The position numbers were made by a program, and so were the translations under genes. The notes beneath the pieces are model-generated. The model searched no databases, was not told where the DNA came from, and saw nothing but the letters and a program-made list of their open reading frames with translations. This document shows positions 7,713 through 16,097 of a stretch of 33,148 nucleotides of DNA, one piece after another; within the stretch, counting starts at the first letter, position 1; every line of letters starts with the position of its first letter. The DNA lies in contig JAGCYC010000097.1 in the NCBI GenBank assembly GCA_017961015.1, forward strand, positions 1-33,148, in the 5' to 3' direction. This DNA is from Bacteroidales bacterium. Lineage in GTDB: Bacteria; Bacteroidota; Bacteroidia; Bacteroidales; UBA932.

Positions 7713-9197
7713 TTATTCTGTAGCTCCGTTTATGGATATGAGGTAGGAGGCGTTGGCAACGGTTTCCGGAGTATTGCCCTTGTAGTTCACTACAGGTCCG
7801 TAAACCACCACCTCGTCGCCCTTGGCGAGGGTCTTGTCGCCGGTTTCCCACTTCCGGTTGCCCAGGTACAAGGTACGGAACACCTGGAAGACGCTGCCGC
7901 TGGCGTTGTCGGCATCGGTGCCGTCTTCGGAGATATAGAAGGTGCAGTTGCCGAACTGGGTGCCGAACTGGTTGTTAGCCGTTATGTCGCGGCAGATCTT
8001 ACCCTTTATATAGTAGGACTCGGTGCTGTTCACATCGGCAGGCATAGTCAGGACAAGGGCATAGGCCTGCGCAGGAGTGAGGATGTTCTCGGGAACGGGA
8101 GGGGTGTCGCCGCCCGGAGTATCACCGCCGGGGGTATCTCCGCCGGGGGTATCGCCACCAGGTGTGTCGCCGCCCGGAGTAGTGCCGGTGCCGGCCTTCT
8201 GCTTCACGGTGATGGTGGAAGAAGAGGAGGACTCTCCGTCCGAAGCCCAGAAACTTATCACGGCCTCGCGGGCCTGCTTGGTGGGATTGGCGGTCACGGT
8301 GAAGGATACCACGGCCTTGTCCATCGGGTCGCGGTCGTAGATGTCGGGTTCCACGTGGGTGTACTGGGTGCCGGTATTGACTATCCAGTTGCAGTCCTCA
8401 GGCAGGGAGGCCCACATTATCTTGCCTTTGTAGGAAACATCCACGGTGAAGCTTCCGCCGTTGGCGTCCACGGTGGCGGGGGCCGATGAAGTTATCTTGA
8501 TGAGGGACTTCTCAATCTCCACCACGGTCACGTCCACAAGCTCTACGGTGGTTCCGTAAAGCTTCTTGGGGCCTTCCACGGTAATTATGTCGCCTTCGTT
8601 GATTCCGAGGGAAAGGAAGTTCTTGGTCTTGCCATTGGCATCGAGGGTACCGTAGATGGTGATATCGGCAGTGCCGTCGTCCAGATGCCAGTTGCCGTAG
8701 GTGGTGTTGTAGATATTCTTGCACACGCCCTTCACCCTGTAGGTCTTGCCTTCCGGGCCTTCCACTACCTCCTTGCAGGTGGCGGTGACTGCGGCCATCG
8801 AGCCCTGGCGGACTATCAGGAACTGGGTCTTGGGGCCGATCTGCAGCTGGACCTCGGCTTCGCGGCCGCCGGAGGTGGGATCGGCGGTGAATTCGAGGCG
8901 GGTCTCACCGGCGCTGCCGGAAGTCTGGCTGGCGTTCAGCCATTCGGGCAGGGCGCGGTCCTCGTATATGTCCTTGTCGTCGTCGTCCTTCTCTCCGGTC
9001 TTGACGGAGTAGATCTTGTTCATCTGCCAGTCCGAAGCGGCTTTTATCACCACCACGGTACTGCCGCCTTCCTCCGGAATGCTCAGGTAGGACTTGTCCA
9101 GGACGATATCCTTGAAAACAGGAGTCTTGTTGTCCTTCTGGCAGGCCACTGCAAGTGTGAGGGCCGTAAGAGCTAAGAAAATGGATTTCAATTTCAT
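7713..9197 (-). CDS. BACON/OB-fold-like surface lipoprotein (494 aa)
   Basis: The signal peptide ends in AVAC (Cys19), followed by QKDNK, again resembling a surface-export signal. Domains in order are a BACON-like domain (about 30-133, ending FLIVRQGS), an OB-fold-like domain (about 134-230, TYRVKGVCKNIYN...YGNWHLDDG...INEGDIITVEGP), a second BACON-like domain (about 232-334, ending TITVKQKAG), a Pro/Gly/Asp/Thr linker made of five GGDTP units (341-366), and a C-terminal OB module (about 372-492) closely matching those of the next protein. No enzyme motif is seen. It lies 15 nt after the large Oar-like receptor and 20 nt before the 748-residue lipoprotein. I infer an extended surface protein that captures nucleic acid or fragments for the receptor. 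The DDDDK at 71-75 is probably incidental. Confidence 0.78.
   Translation of the reverse strand: MKLKSIFLALTALTLAVACQKDNKTPVFKDIVLDKSYLSIPEEGGSTVVVIKAASDWQMNKIYSVKTGEKDDDDKDIYEDRALPEWLNASQTSGSAGETRLEFTADPTSGGREAEVQLQIGPKTQFLIVRQGSMAAVTATCKEVVEGPEGKTYRVKGVCKNIYNTTYGNWHLDDGTADITIYGTLDANGKTKNFLSLGINEGDIITVEGPKKLYGTTVELVDVTVVEIEKSLIKITSSAPATVDANGGSFTVDVSYKGKIMWASLPEDCNWIVNTGTQYTHVEPDIYDRDPMDKAVVSFTVTANPTKQAREAVISFWASDGESSSSSTITVKQKAGTGTTPGGDTPGGDTPGGDTPGGDTPGGDTPPVPENILTPAQAYALVLTMPADVNSTESYYIKGKICRDITANNQFGTQFGNCTFYISEDGTDADNASGSVFQVFRTLYLGNRKWETGDKTLAKGDEVVVYGPVVNYKGNTPETVANASYLISINGATE
8100..8177 (-). repeat. 15-bp tandem repeat encoding (PGGDT)5 linker
   Basis: Five consecutive in-frame 15-bp units encode PGGDT and a further Pro, forming a flexible linker between a BACON-like domain and the C-terminal OB module of the 494-residue lipoprotein. 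The units differ at third codon positions (the plus strand shows gtatcaccg, gtatctccg, gtatcgcca, gtgtcgccg variants), so the array is not a recent perfect duplication. Unit number could still vary between strains. Confidence 0.92.
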
Positions 9198-9212
9198 ATG
9201 GCGAAGGACTTA

Positions 9213-12200
9213 TTAGTTGAACATATATTTGAGACCTACGGAAGCATACCAGCACTGGCCGATTCCGTGGTTGGGCGTCCAGATCTGGGCGTCGCCGCTC
9301 ACGGACTTGGGAGTGGAGAACACGGGATAGCCTTCGGCGTCGGTGTTCTCATACTTGAGGATACGGGCCTCGCCCGAAGAAGGAGAGAAGTCGGTGTTCA
9401 TCCACTTGCTCACGCCCCAGCTGGAGTTGAACAGGTTCAGGACGTTCTTCACGTCCAGGCTCAGCTGGAGGGTGTGGGTGGACTTGCCGGCCTTGATGCG
9501 GAAGTCGTGCTTGTAGCTAAGGTCTATGCGGTGCACCCAGGGCGAATAGACGCTGTAAGGTTCTGCATAGGAGCCCTGGTGGGTGCTCAGGTACTTGTCC
9601 TTGTGGACGAAGTCTATGAAGCGGCCGGCATCGTCCTGCGAGACGAAGCGGAAGCGCCCGGAGGCAACTTCCTCGTCCGTGGGGATGTAGAGGGCGTCGT
9701 AGTTGTAACCGTCGCCGTTCATATCGTTGGAGAGCATATAGGAGTAGTTGTAACCGCCCCTCCAGGTCTCATATATGATATTGTAGTGGTTGCCGCTCTT
9801 GTCGGAATGGGTGAGCGAAGCGATCACGCGGTCCGGGGTCACGTACTGCGAATTGTGCAGGGGAATGTAGTTGGGACCTGCCGATGTGGGGACATAGGTG
9901 AAGGCGCTCTCGGCGGCCGATCCCGGCATACCGGTGATTTCCTTGCTCACGGTATGGGTGTAGGCCACGAAGAGATCCAGGCCCTCGACGGGCTGGGCGT
10001 CCAGGGAGACGCTTGCCGACCAGCCGTAGCCCTTGCTGGTGTTCTCCAGCACGAAGGCCTTGGTGGCGTTGCGGAACTCGGCGGGATAGACCGGGCGGTT
10101 ATCGGCCCCGTTCCAGCGGGCGAAGCCCTCCACGGGGAGCATACTCCAGTCGGAGATGGTCACGGCGTTCAGGGTCTTGTTGAAGATACCCTCGGCGGTG
10201 AGGGTGAGGGGGAAGTCCACGGGAAGCTGCCAGTCGGCGGCCAGGGAGGTCTTCCATACCTGAGGCATCTTGAAGGAAGGATCCACGGCGTTCACGGCCG
10301 AGGGTACCGAACCTTTTTCCGGAGATATGGAAACCGGATAGCCCAGGGAGACCAGCTTGTTGTAAAGGGCGTCCACCGAGACCTTTCCGTTCTCGCTTAT
10401 GAGGCCGCCGGCGAACTGGCTCATATCAATATAGCGGTTGCCGTTGTCTTCGGTGTAGGCGCCGCTGTAGTTCTCGAAGCCCTTGACCGTGCCTTTCTTG
10501 GAATCGTAGATCTTGGTCTTGGCGCTAAGCTGGGCCTGATACTGCACCATACCGCTGTTGGTGGGCATATTGGTGAAGAAAACCAGGGGCAGACGGCCGG
10601 AGAAGAGGCCGGTGCCGCCGCGGATCTTGAGGCTGCGGTCCCCGAATACGTCATAGGTGAAGCCTACGCGGGGCGAGACGCTCACATTGGCCGTGGGCCA
10701 CTTGCCGGTGTCGATGTGCTTTTCCTGGAAGTTGTAGCTCTTGGGATAGTAGGTAATGTCCTGGATGGCCTTGTTGGTCATCAGGTCCTTGTTGTTGAAG
10801 AAGAGGCCGTCCACGCGGATGCCGGCGGTGAGCTTGAATTCGTCGCTGGCGTTCCATTCGTCCTGCAGGTAGAGGCCTGCCTTGTAGAACTGCACCCGGG
10901 CGGCGGGGAAGAGTTCCCTGTTGAGGGGATTGCCGTCCGGGGAGTAGCCGTAGGTGAGGCAGATGATTTCGGGAGCGGCGCCCTGCATATAGTCGTCCAT
11001 CGAGGCGTAGCGGTAATAGCCGGAACCGTTACGCATATATTGGTTGTCGGCCATCTGGTATTCCAGGGACAGGCCGGCGGTGAGCTTATGGTTGCCGCTG
11101 TAGAGGGTAAGGTCGTCCTTTACGTTTACGATGGTGTTGTGGACGGCGTTGTTCCAGGTGAAGAGCTCGTAACCCAGGGAGATGTAGTTGCCGGTGCCGC
11201 CGGTCCCGTCAAGGATGTCGATGAAGGGGAATTCGGCCGATCCGGTGCCGCGGATGTCGTCCAGCTTGGACCAGGTGACCAGCAGCTGGTTGGACAGGTT
11301 GTCCCTGAGGCGGCTGTTCAGGTCCAGGGAGACGGTGTGCACCAGATTGTCTATGGAGTACATAGAGTTGGCGTAGCTCATCGCGTAGAGAGAGGTACGG
11401 GCATAGGCCGATCTTTCACCGCCGTCCATCGAAGTGGCGTTGGGGCCGTTCCAGGCGGTGTTCTTGGTGTAGTTGTAACGGGCTGCCAGATGATGGCGGT
11501 CGCTTATGTTCCAGTCCAGGCGGGCCAGGATCTTGGCATTGCTCTCATCGGCCGGGAAGGAGGTCCAGGAACCGGTGTCGTAGTTGTACTTCTGCCTTGT
11601 GAAAACCGATATCGCCTGCAGATCCGAAAGCGTGGTGCGGGAGATATAGTTGGTTTCATCGGCCTCTCCGTCCTCGGAGCCCCTCCAGCGTACCGCGACG
11701 GTGGGGATGCGGGTTAACTCCGCGTTGACGAAGAAGAAGAGTTTGTTCTTTACGATGGGACCGCCCAGGGTGAAGCCGTAGGTGGTGCTGCGGTCGGTCT
11801 CGCGGGCGGTTGTGATCTGTTCGCCGTACACCGAGTCGCCCCTCATATTCTCGTTCTTGTGGTACACGTAGGCCGATCCCTTGAATTTGTTGGTACCGGC
11901 TTTGGTGATGGCGTTGATGCCGCCGCCGATAAAGTTGGTCTGGCGCACGTCATAGGGTGAAATCACCACCTGCAGTTCCTCGATGGCGTCGATGGAGATG
12001 GGGCTGCCGCCGCCGGGGAGCTTGTCCGAAAGGCCGAAGTTGTTGTTGAAATTGGCGCCGTCAACGGTGAAGTTGGCGGTACGGCCGTCGGTGCCGGCGA
12101 ACTTCATCCCGCTGCCGCCGTAGGGCGATACGCGGGTGATGTCGGTAATGTTGCGGTTCACCGTGGGGATGGCGGCAATCTGGTTGCCGCTGATATTGGT

Positions 12201-12617
12201 GACCGCGCCGGTCTTCTCCTGTGCGGCAAAGCGGGAGCTTGGACTTGCCACCACCACGGTTGCCTCAAGGAATTCCGAGGATTCGCCGATCTTCGCATTC
12301 AGGCTGTAAGTCTGGGCCAGCTGCAGGGTGACGTCCGTGTAGGAGGCGTCCTGGTAGCCCAGGCAGGAAACGTCCACGCGGTAGGGGCCGCCGGGGCGCA
12401 TACCCTGGATGGCGTAGCGGCCATCGGCATTGGTAACCGCGCCGTACACTGTGCCGGAGGGCTCGTGGCTGGCAAGCACGGCAGCTCCGGGAACCGGCTC
12501 TCCGTCCTGGTCCGTCACACGCCCCGACAGGGCCGATGTGGTCACCTGTGCATACGCAACCGCGCCCGCGAGTAGTGTAAATACCGCGAGTGTCAGTTTC
12601 TTAAAAGCGTTCTTCAT
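9213..12617 (-). CDS. Oar-like TonB-dependent receptor (1134 aa), first gene of the nuclease operon
   Basis: A signal peptide (about 1-23, ending AYAQ) is followed by a carboxypeptidase-regulatory-like domain (about 24-115, TTSALSGRVTDQDGEPVPGAAV...YAIQGMRPGGPYRVDV), a plug domain (about 130-265, including TNISGNQIAAIPTVNR, FTVDGANFNNNFG and YDVRQTNFIGGGINAITKAGTN) and a large barrel. This arrangement and the RPGGPY and GGGINAITK signatures are those of Oar-type receptors, which import or interact with large surface ligands. It is a paralogue of the divergently transcribed 1061-residue receptor. The start ATG at 12617 begins a textbook signal peptide. It is followed after 15 nt by a BACON/OB lipoprotein gene. 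I infer it is the main importer of the nuclease operon, with the 968-residue receptor as the second. The opposite-strand frame at 9198-11717 is a shadow. Confidence 0.87.
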   Translation of the reverse strand: MKNAFKKLTLAVFTLLAGAVAYAQVTTSALSGRVTDQDGEPVPGAAVLASHEPSGTVYGAVTNADGRYAIQGMRPGGPYRVDVSCLGYQDASYTDVTLQLAQTYSLNAKIGESSEFLEATVVVASPSSRFAAQEKTGAVTNISGNQIAAIPTVNRNITDITRVSPYGGSGMKFAGTDGRTANFTVDGANFNNNFGLSDKLPGGGSPISIDAIEELQVVISPYDVRQTNFIGGGINAITKAGTNKFKGSAYVYHKNENMRGDSVYGEQITTARETDRSTTYGFTLGGPIVKNKLFFFVNAELTRIPTVAVRWRGSEDGEADETNYISRTTLSDLQAISVFTRQKYNYDTGSWTSFPADESNAKILARLDWNISDRHHLAARYNYTKNTAWNGPNATSMDGGERSAYARTSLYAMSYANSMYSIDNLVHTVSLDLNSRLRDNLSNQLLVTWSKLDDIRGTGSAEFPFIDILDGTGGTGNYISLGYELFTWNNAVHNTIVNVKDDLTLYSGNHKLTAGLSLEYQMADNQYMRNGSGYYRYASMDDYMQGAAPEIICLTYGYSPDGNPLNRELFPAARVQFYKAGLYLQDEWNASDEFKLTAGIRVDGLFFNNKDLMTNKAIQDITYYPKSYNFQEKHIDTGKWPTANVSVSPRVGFTYDVFGDRSLKIRGGTGLFSGRLPLVFFTNMPTNSGMVQYQAQLSAKTKIYDSKKGTVKGFENYSGAYTEDNGNRYIDMSQFAGGLISENGKVSVDALYNKLVSLGYPVSISPEKGSVPSAVNAVDPSFKMPQVWKTSLAADWQLPVDFPLTLTAEGIFNKTLNAVTISDWSMLPVEGFARWNGADNRPVYPAEFRNATKAFVLENTSKGYGWSASVSLDAQPVEGLDLFVAYTHTVSKEITGMPGSAAESAFTYVPTSAGPNYIPLHNSQYVTPDRVIASLTHSDKSGNHYNIIYETWRGGYNYSYMLSNDMNGDGYNYDALYIPTDEEVASGRFRFVSQDDAGRFIDFVHKDKYLSTHQGSYAEPYSVYSPWVHRIDLSYKHDFRIKAGKSTHTLQLSLDVKNVLNLFNSSWGVSKWMNTDFSPSSGEARILKYENTDAEGYPVFSTPKSVSGDAQIWTPNHGIGQCWYASVGLKYMFN

Positions 12618-12670
12618 AAGCTTTCGGATATGGGATATTTTATTGTTTTTCCAATAGGATTATTGTCTTG

Positions 12671-12678
12671 CGAAGATA
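12671..12678 (-). promoter_or_regulatory. Weak candidate -7 element for the nuclease operon
   Basis: On the minus strand this reads TATCTTCG, one base off the Bacteroidetes TAnnTTTG element, about 54 nt before the receptor ATG. A TTTCT about 19 nt further upstream is only a poor -33 match. It is the best candidate I see in the AT-rich divergent region, but the evidence is thin. Confidence 0.25.
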
Positions 12679-12687
12679 GCATTTTTT

Positions 12688-12719
12688 TTTGGATTGAGAA
12701 ACAAAAAAATGTACCTTTG
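12688..12719 (+). promoter_or_regulatory. Bacteroidetes-type promoter for the plus-strand Oar-like receptor
   Basis: TTTG (12688-12691), 20 nt, then TACCTTTG (12712-12719): a full match to the TTTG / TAnnTTTG sigma-ABfr-type consensus. The predicted start of transcription is near 12725, leaving an untranslated leader of roughly 50 nt before the ATG at 12778. The promoter lies in an AT-rich 160-bp intergenic region shared with the divergent nuclease operon. Confidence 0.8.
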
Positions 12720-12777
12720 CACTGCGGTTCATTTTACCTTGACTTCCGCACGAACTATTCAATCTTTTTATCTATTT

Positions 12778-15700
12778 ATGAGAAAAGCTTTTAAAAGCCT
12801 ACTGCTCGCATTCACTACGTTGTTTGCGGGTACTGTCGCCTATGCCCAGGTGACAACTTCGGCCGTCAGCGGCCGCATCAAGGATGCTTCCGGCGAGGAC
12901 GCCATCGGCGCCGCCGTGATTGCCGTCCACACTCCTTCCGGAACCACTTACAGCGCCCTGACCAACGCCAGCGGTTCCTATTCCCTGCAGGGTCTGCGTC
13001 CCGGCGGCCCCTACACCGTGACTGTGAGCCTCCTCGGCTACCAGGAAGCTACCATCCAGGACCTCTATCTTGGCCTGGGTGAAACCCGTAACTTCTCCCC
13101 CGTCCTGAACGAGTCCTCAACCTTCCTGGACGAGGCTGTCGTCACCGCCCGTTCCGACGCCGGCAAGACCGGTGCCGCACAGGCCATCAACCGCGGTACC
13201 ATCGAGAATATGCCTTCCATCACCAGGGGCATTGCCGATGTCACCCGCATCAACCCCTTCGTCAGGACCAACTCCGACGGTGCAATGAGCTTCGCCGGTA
13301 CCAACAACCGCTACAACAGCTTCCAGATTGACGGTGCGATGAACAACGACGTGTTCGGTCTCACCGCTTCCGGTTCCAACGGCGGCCAGGCAGGTACCCA
13401 GCCCGTTTCTATGGAGACCATCGCCCAGGTCCAGGTGAACATCGCTCCCTTCGACGTACGTCAGAGCGGCTTCACCGGCGGTGCCGTGAACGCAGTCACC
13501 AAATCCGGTACCAACCAGTTCCACGGCTCCGTTTACGGCTACGGCCTTAACCAGGCCCTCACCGGCAGGTACATGACCGAGAAGAACGAACTCTCCAAGG
13601 CTATGACCGACCAGCTCGAGTACCAGGCAGGCGTGACCGTAGGCGGCCCCATCATCAAGGACAAGCTCTTCTTCTTCGCCAGCTTCGAGCGCTCCGACAA
13701 GCAGTACCCCAACGCCTACGGCCTGGGTTCCAGCAGCTCCAAGGTGAACAAGGATGAGGCTCAGGCTGTCCTCGACTACATCAAGGGCCACTCCAGCTAC
13801 ACGGGAGACCTTCCCTCCGACCTGAACGTTTACACCACCTCCAACAAGGCTACCGCCAAGCTGGACTGGAACATCAACGACAACCACCACGCTTCCTTCC
13901 GCTGGTCCCTGGTCGATGCCAAGCAGCTTAACTCCGTAAGCGGCGCCAGCGCCCTCAACTCCACCGACTACAGCTACGACTTCCTCTCCCGCACCAACAC
14001 CTTCGTGGGTGAGCTCCAGAGCCGTCTGTCCTCAATAGTGACCAATGAGGCCCGCGTCTCCTACGTCCGCGTACGTGACAAGCGCAACCCTTTGGGCGAT
14101 CCCTTCCCGATGGTCTCCGTGACCGTCACCGGCGGTACCGTCAATATCGGTAACGAGCGTTCCTCCGAGGCCAACCGCCTGGACCAGGACATCTTCTCCA
14201 TCACCGACAACGTGACCGTCTCCGTGGGCAGCCACAACATCACCGGCGGTATCCACGCAGAGCTCTACACCTTCACCAACCTGTTTATCCAGGATAAGTA
14301 CGGTACCTACTACTTCGACTCCAAAGACGACCTCCTGAACGGCGTCATCAAGCAGTACCGCATAGCCCACGCCAACGTGGACGTCACCGGCGACGAGAAC
14401 TGGGAGCCCACCTTCCACGCCGGACAGATCGGCGAGTACATCCAGGACAAGTGGGCCGTGCTCCCCAACCTGGAACTCACCTACGGTATCCGCGTAGACA
14501 CCCCCGTCTATCTTGACGTTCCGGACGAGAACAAGCCCTTCACCGAATATGCCTCCACAACCAAGGACTGGAACCTGCGCACCAACAATATGCCCAAGTC
14601 CCTGCCTCTGGTATCGCCCCGCTTCGGCGCCCGCTGGGACATTGACGGCACCGGCAAATACATCCTCCGCGGCGGTGCAGGCCTCTTCACCGGCCGTATC
14701 CCCTTCGTCTGGTTCTCCAACAACTTCTCCAACACCGGCGTACAGCTCACTGCCATCAACATCAACCGCACCAGCGCAGCTGCCACTATGGATCAGCTCT
14801 CCGTGATCCTCGATCCCGCCGGCCAGGCAGCCAACGAGGCCAAGATCGCCGCAGCCGCAGGTTCGCAGACCCTCAACCTGATCGATCCCAAGTTCAGGGT
14901 AGCCCAGAACTTCAGGGCCGATATCGGCTTTGACTTCGAGCTCCTGGGCATTGACTGGACCGTGGAAGGAATCTTCTCCAAGAACATCAACGACGTCCAG
15001 TACAAGCAGCTGGCCTACGACCTCGTGGCCGACCAGACCAAGAGCACCCTCGGCAAGGTCTATCCCGACCTCAGCTTCGACGACCGTCCTATGTTCGAGC
15101 GCGTCACCGGTGGATCGGCATTTGCCAACATCTACTACCTGACCAACACCAACAAGGGTTACAGCTACAACCTGATGGCCCAGGCCCGCAAGCACTTCGG
15201 CTTCGGACTCGACCTGGACGCTTCCTACACCTTCAGCCAGGCCAAGAGCGCATTCAACGGCACCTCCTCCGTGGCTCAGTCCAACTTCGCCTACAACTAC
15301 ACCCGCGGCAACGCCAACGATCCCGAGCTGGGCAACTCCGCCTTCAACATCCCTCACCAGATCAAGGCTTCCGCTTTCTACCACATAGACTACGGTCCGT
15401 CCAAGCTCTTCACCACCACCGTCGGTGCCGTGTACATCGGAACCTCCGGCGCAGCCTACAGCGTGTACTACAACGGCGATATCAACGGCGACTCCTCCAA
15501 CGGTAACGACCTTATGTTCATCCCCACCGACGCCCAGATTGACAAGATGACCTTCCAGGCCACCACTGACAAGCCCGCCGCCGACCAGGCCGCCGACCTG
15601 AATGCCTGGCTCGGAAGCGATCCTTATATGAGCAAGCACCGTGGCGAATACTTCGAGCGCTATGCCGACAACCTGCCCTTCGAGAACCACATCGACGTTC

Positions 15701-15963
15701 ACGTGGGCCAGAAGTTCGGCTTCCGCGTGGGCAAGCAGATCCACAGCGTGGAAATCACCGCCGACATCATCAACTTCACCAACCTGCTGAACCCCGCCTG
15801 GGGCCGCAGCTACGGAATGGGCCTGAACAGCTACTACAACCCGGTTTCCTACCGTGGTAACGGCCAGTTCCAGTTCATCCAGGGCAGCGACTACAACATG
15901 CGCTCCTACTCCGACTACCTCTCCCGCTGGAAGGTACAGCTCGGACTGCGTTACAACTTCTAA
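12778..15963 (+). CDS. Oar-like TonB-dependent receptor (1061 aa)
   Basis: The frame is open from 12694, but that start would lie upstream of or inside the promoter. The ATG at 12778 opens a clean signal peptide (ending AYAQ), so I choose it. The protein has a carboxypeptidase-regulatory-like domain (about 24-115, VSGRIKDASGED...LQGLRPGGPYTVTV), a plug (about 130-260, FQIDGAMNNDVFG and FDVRQSGFTGGAVNAVTKSGTN) and a barrel ending in LRYNF with the C-terminal Phe typical of outer-membrane proteins. It shares its domain plan and many motifs with the divergent 1134-residue receptor. Codon use is strongly C-ending (AAC, TCC, GGC, CTC), suggesting high expression. It stands alone between a consensus promoter and a strong terminator, so it is a single-gene unit. 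The ligand is unknown. Confidence 0.9.
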   Translation: MRKAFKSLLLAFTTLFAGTVAYAQVTTSAVSGRIKDASGEDAIGAAVIAVHTPSGTTYSALTNASGSYSLQGLRPGGPYTVTVSLLGYQEATIQDLYLGLGETRNFSPVLNESSTFLDEAVVTARSDAGKTGAAQAINRGTIENMPSITRGIADVTRINPFVRTNSDGAMSFAGTNNRYNSFQIDGAMNNDVFGLTASGSNGGQAGTQPVSMETIAQVQVNIAPFDVRQSGFTGGAVNAVTKSGTNQFHGSVYGYGLNQALTGRYMTEKNELSKAMTDQLEYQAGVTVGGPIIKDKLFFFASFERSDKQYPNAYGLGSSSSKVNKDEAQAVLDYIKGHSSYTGDLPSDLNVYTTSNKATAKLDWNINDNHHASFRWSLVDAKQLNSVSGASALNSTDYSYDFLSRTNTFVGELQSRLSSIVTNEARVSYVRVRDKRNPLGDPFPMVSVTVTGGTVNIGNERSSEANRLDQDIFSITDNVTVSVGSHNITGGIHAELYTFTNLFIQDKYGTYYFDSKDDLLNGVIKQYRIAHANVDVTGDENWEPTFHAGQIGEYIQDKWAVLPNLELTYGIRVDTPVYLDVPDENKPFTEYASTTKDWNLRTNNMPKSLPLVSPRFGARWDIDGTGKYILRGGAGLFTGRIPFVWFSNNFSNTGVQLTAININRTSAAATMDQLSVILDPAGQAANEAKIAAAAGSQTLNLIDPKFRVAQNFRADIGFDFELLGIDWTVEGIFSKNINDVQYKQLAYDLVADQTKSTLGKVYPDLSFDDRPMFERVTGGSAFANIYYLTNTNKGYSYNLMAQARKHFGFGLDLDASYTFSQAKSAFNGTSSVAQSNFAYNYTRGNANDPELGNSAFNIPHQIKASAFYHIDYGPSKLFTTTVGAVYIGTSGAAYSVYYNGDINGDSSNGNDLMFIPTDAQIDKMTFQATTDKPAADQAADLNAWLGSDPYMSKHRGEYFERYADNLPFENHIDVHVGQKFGFRVGKQIHSVEITADIINFTNLLNPAWGRSYGMGLNSYYNPVSYRGNGQFQFIQGSDYNMRSYSDYLSRWKVQLGLRYNF

Positions 15964-15985
15964 CAGATTACTGTTGGATTGCTTT

Positions 15986-16017
15986 AAGGGACCGGCCGTC
16001 GTGCCGGTCCCTTTTTT
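15986..16017 (+). terminator. Strong intrinsic terminator after the Oar-like receptor
   Basis: An 11-bp perfect stem (AAGGGACCGGC paired with GCCGGTCCCTT) closes a 6-nt loop and runs into a T tract. It lies 22 nt after the receptor stop codon and just before the next promoter, so it separates two transcription units. Confidence 0.95.
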
Positions 16018-16032
16018 GCAGCTGGCCGGGTT

Positions 16033-16064
16033 TTTGCATCTGAGCCGCAGATTCCGTATCTTTG
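16033..16064 (+). promoter_or_regulatory. Bacteroidetes-type promoter for the M23 peptidase pair
   Basis: TTTG (16033-16036), 20 nt, then TATCTTTG (16057-16064) matches the consensus in both elements and spacing. Transcription should start near 16070. This rules out the upstream TTG start inside the -7 element and supports the ATG at 16098 as the start of the first peptidase. Confidence 0.8.
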
Positions 16065-16097
16065 CAGCCGCAAAACCAAAGAGCGCAAACAGAACAG

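Noticed and set aside
8100..8177. Short regular repeats that could suggest a CRISPR array
   Set aside because: Units are 15 bp, contiguous without spacers, and in frame within a protein linker.
9198..11717. Long plus-strand open frame (839 codons) opposite the Oar-like receptor, and similar long frames at 706-3174 and 23410-26394
   Set aside because: They are antisense shadows of genes with clear domains. Their translations are Gly/Val/His-rich and lack recognisable motifs, as expected from GC-rich complement.
12694..12777. Upstream in-frame extension of the plus-strand Oar-like receptor
   Set aside because: It overlaps a consensus promoter and adds a non-signal segment before a perfect signal peptide beginning at 12778.
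16062..16097. TTG start for the first M23 peptidase
   Set aside because: The TTG lies inside the -7 promoter element, so it would not be transcribed; the ATG at 16098 fits.
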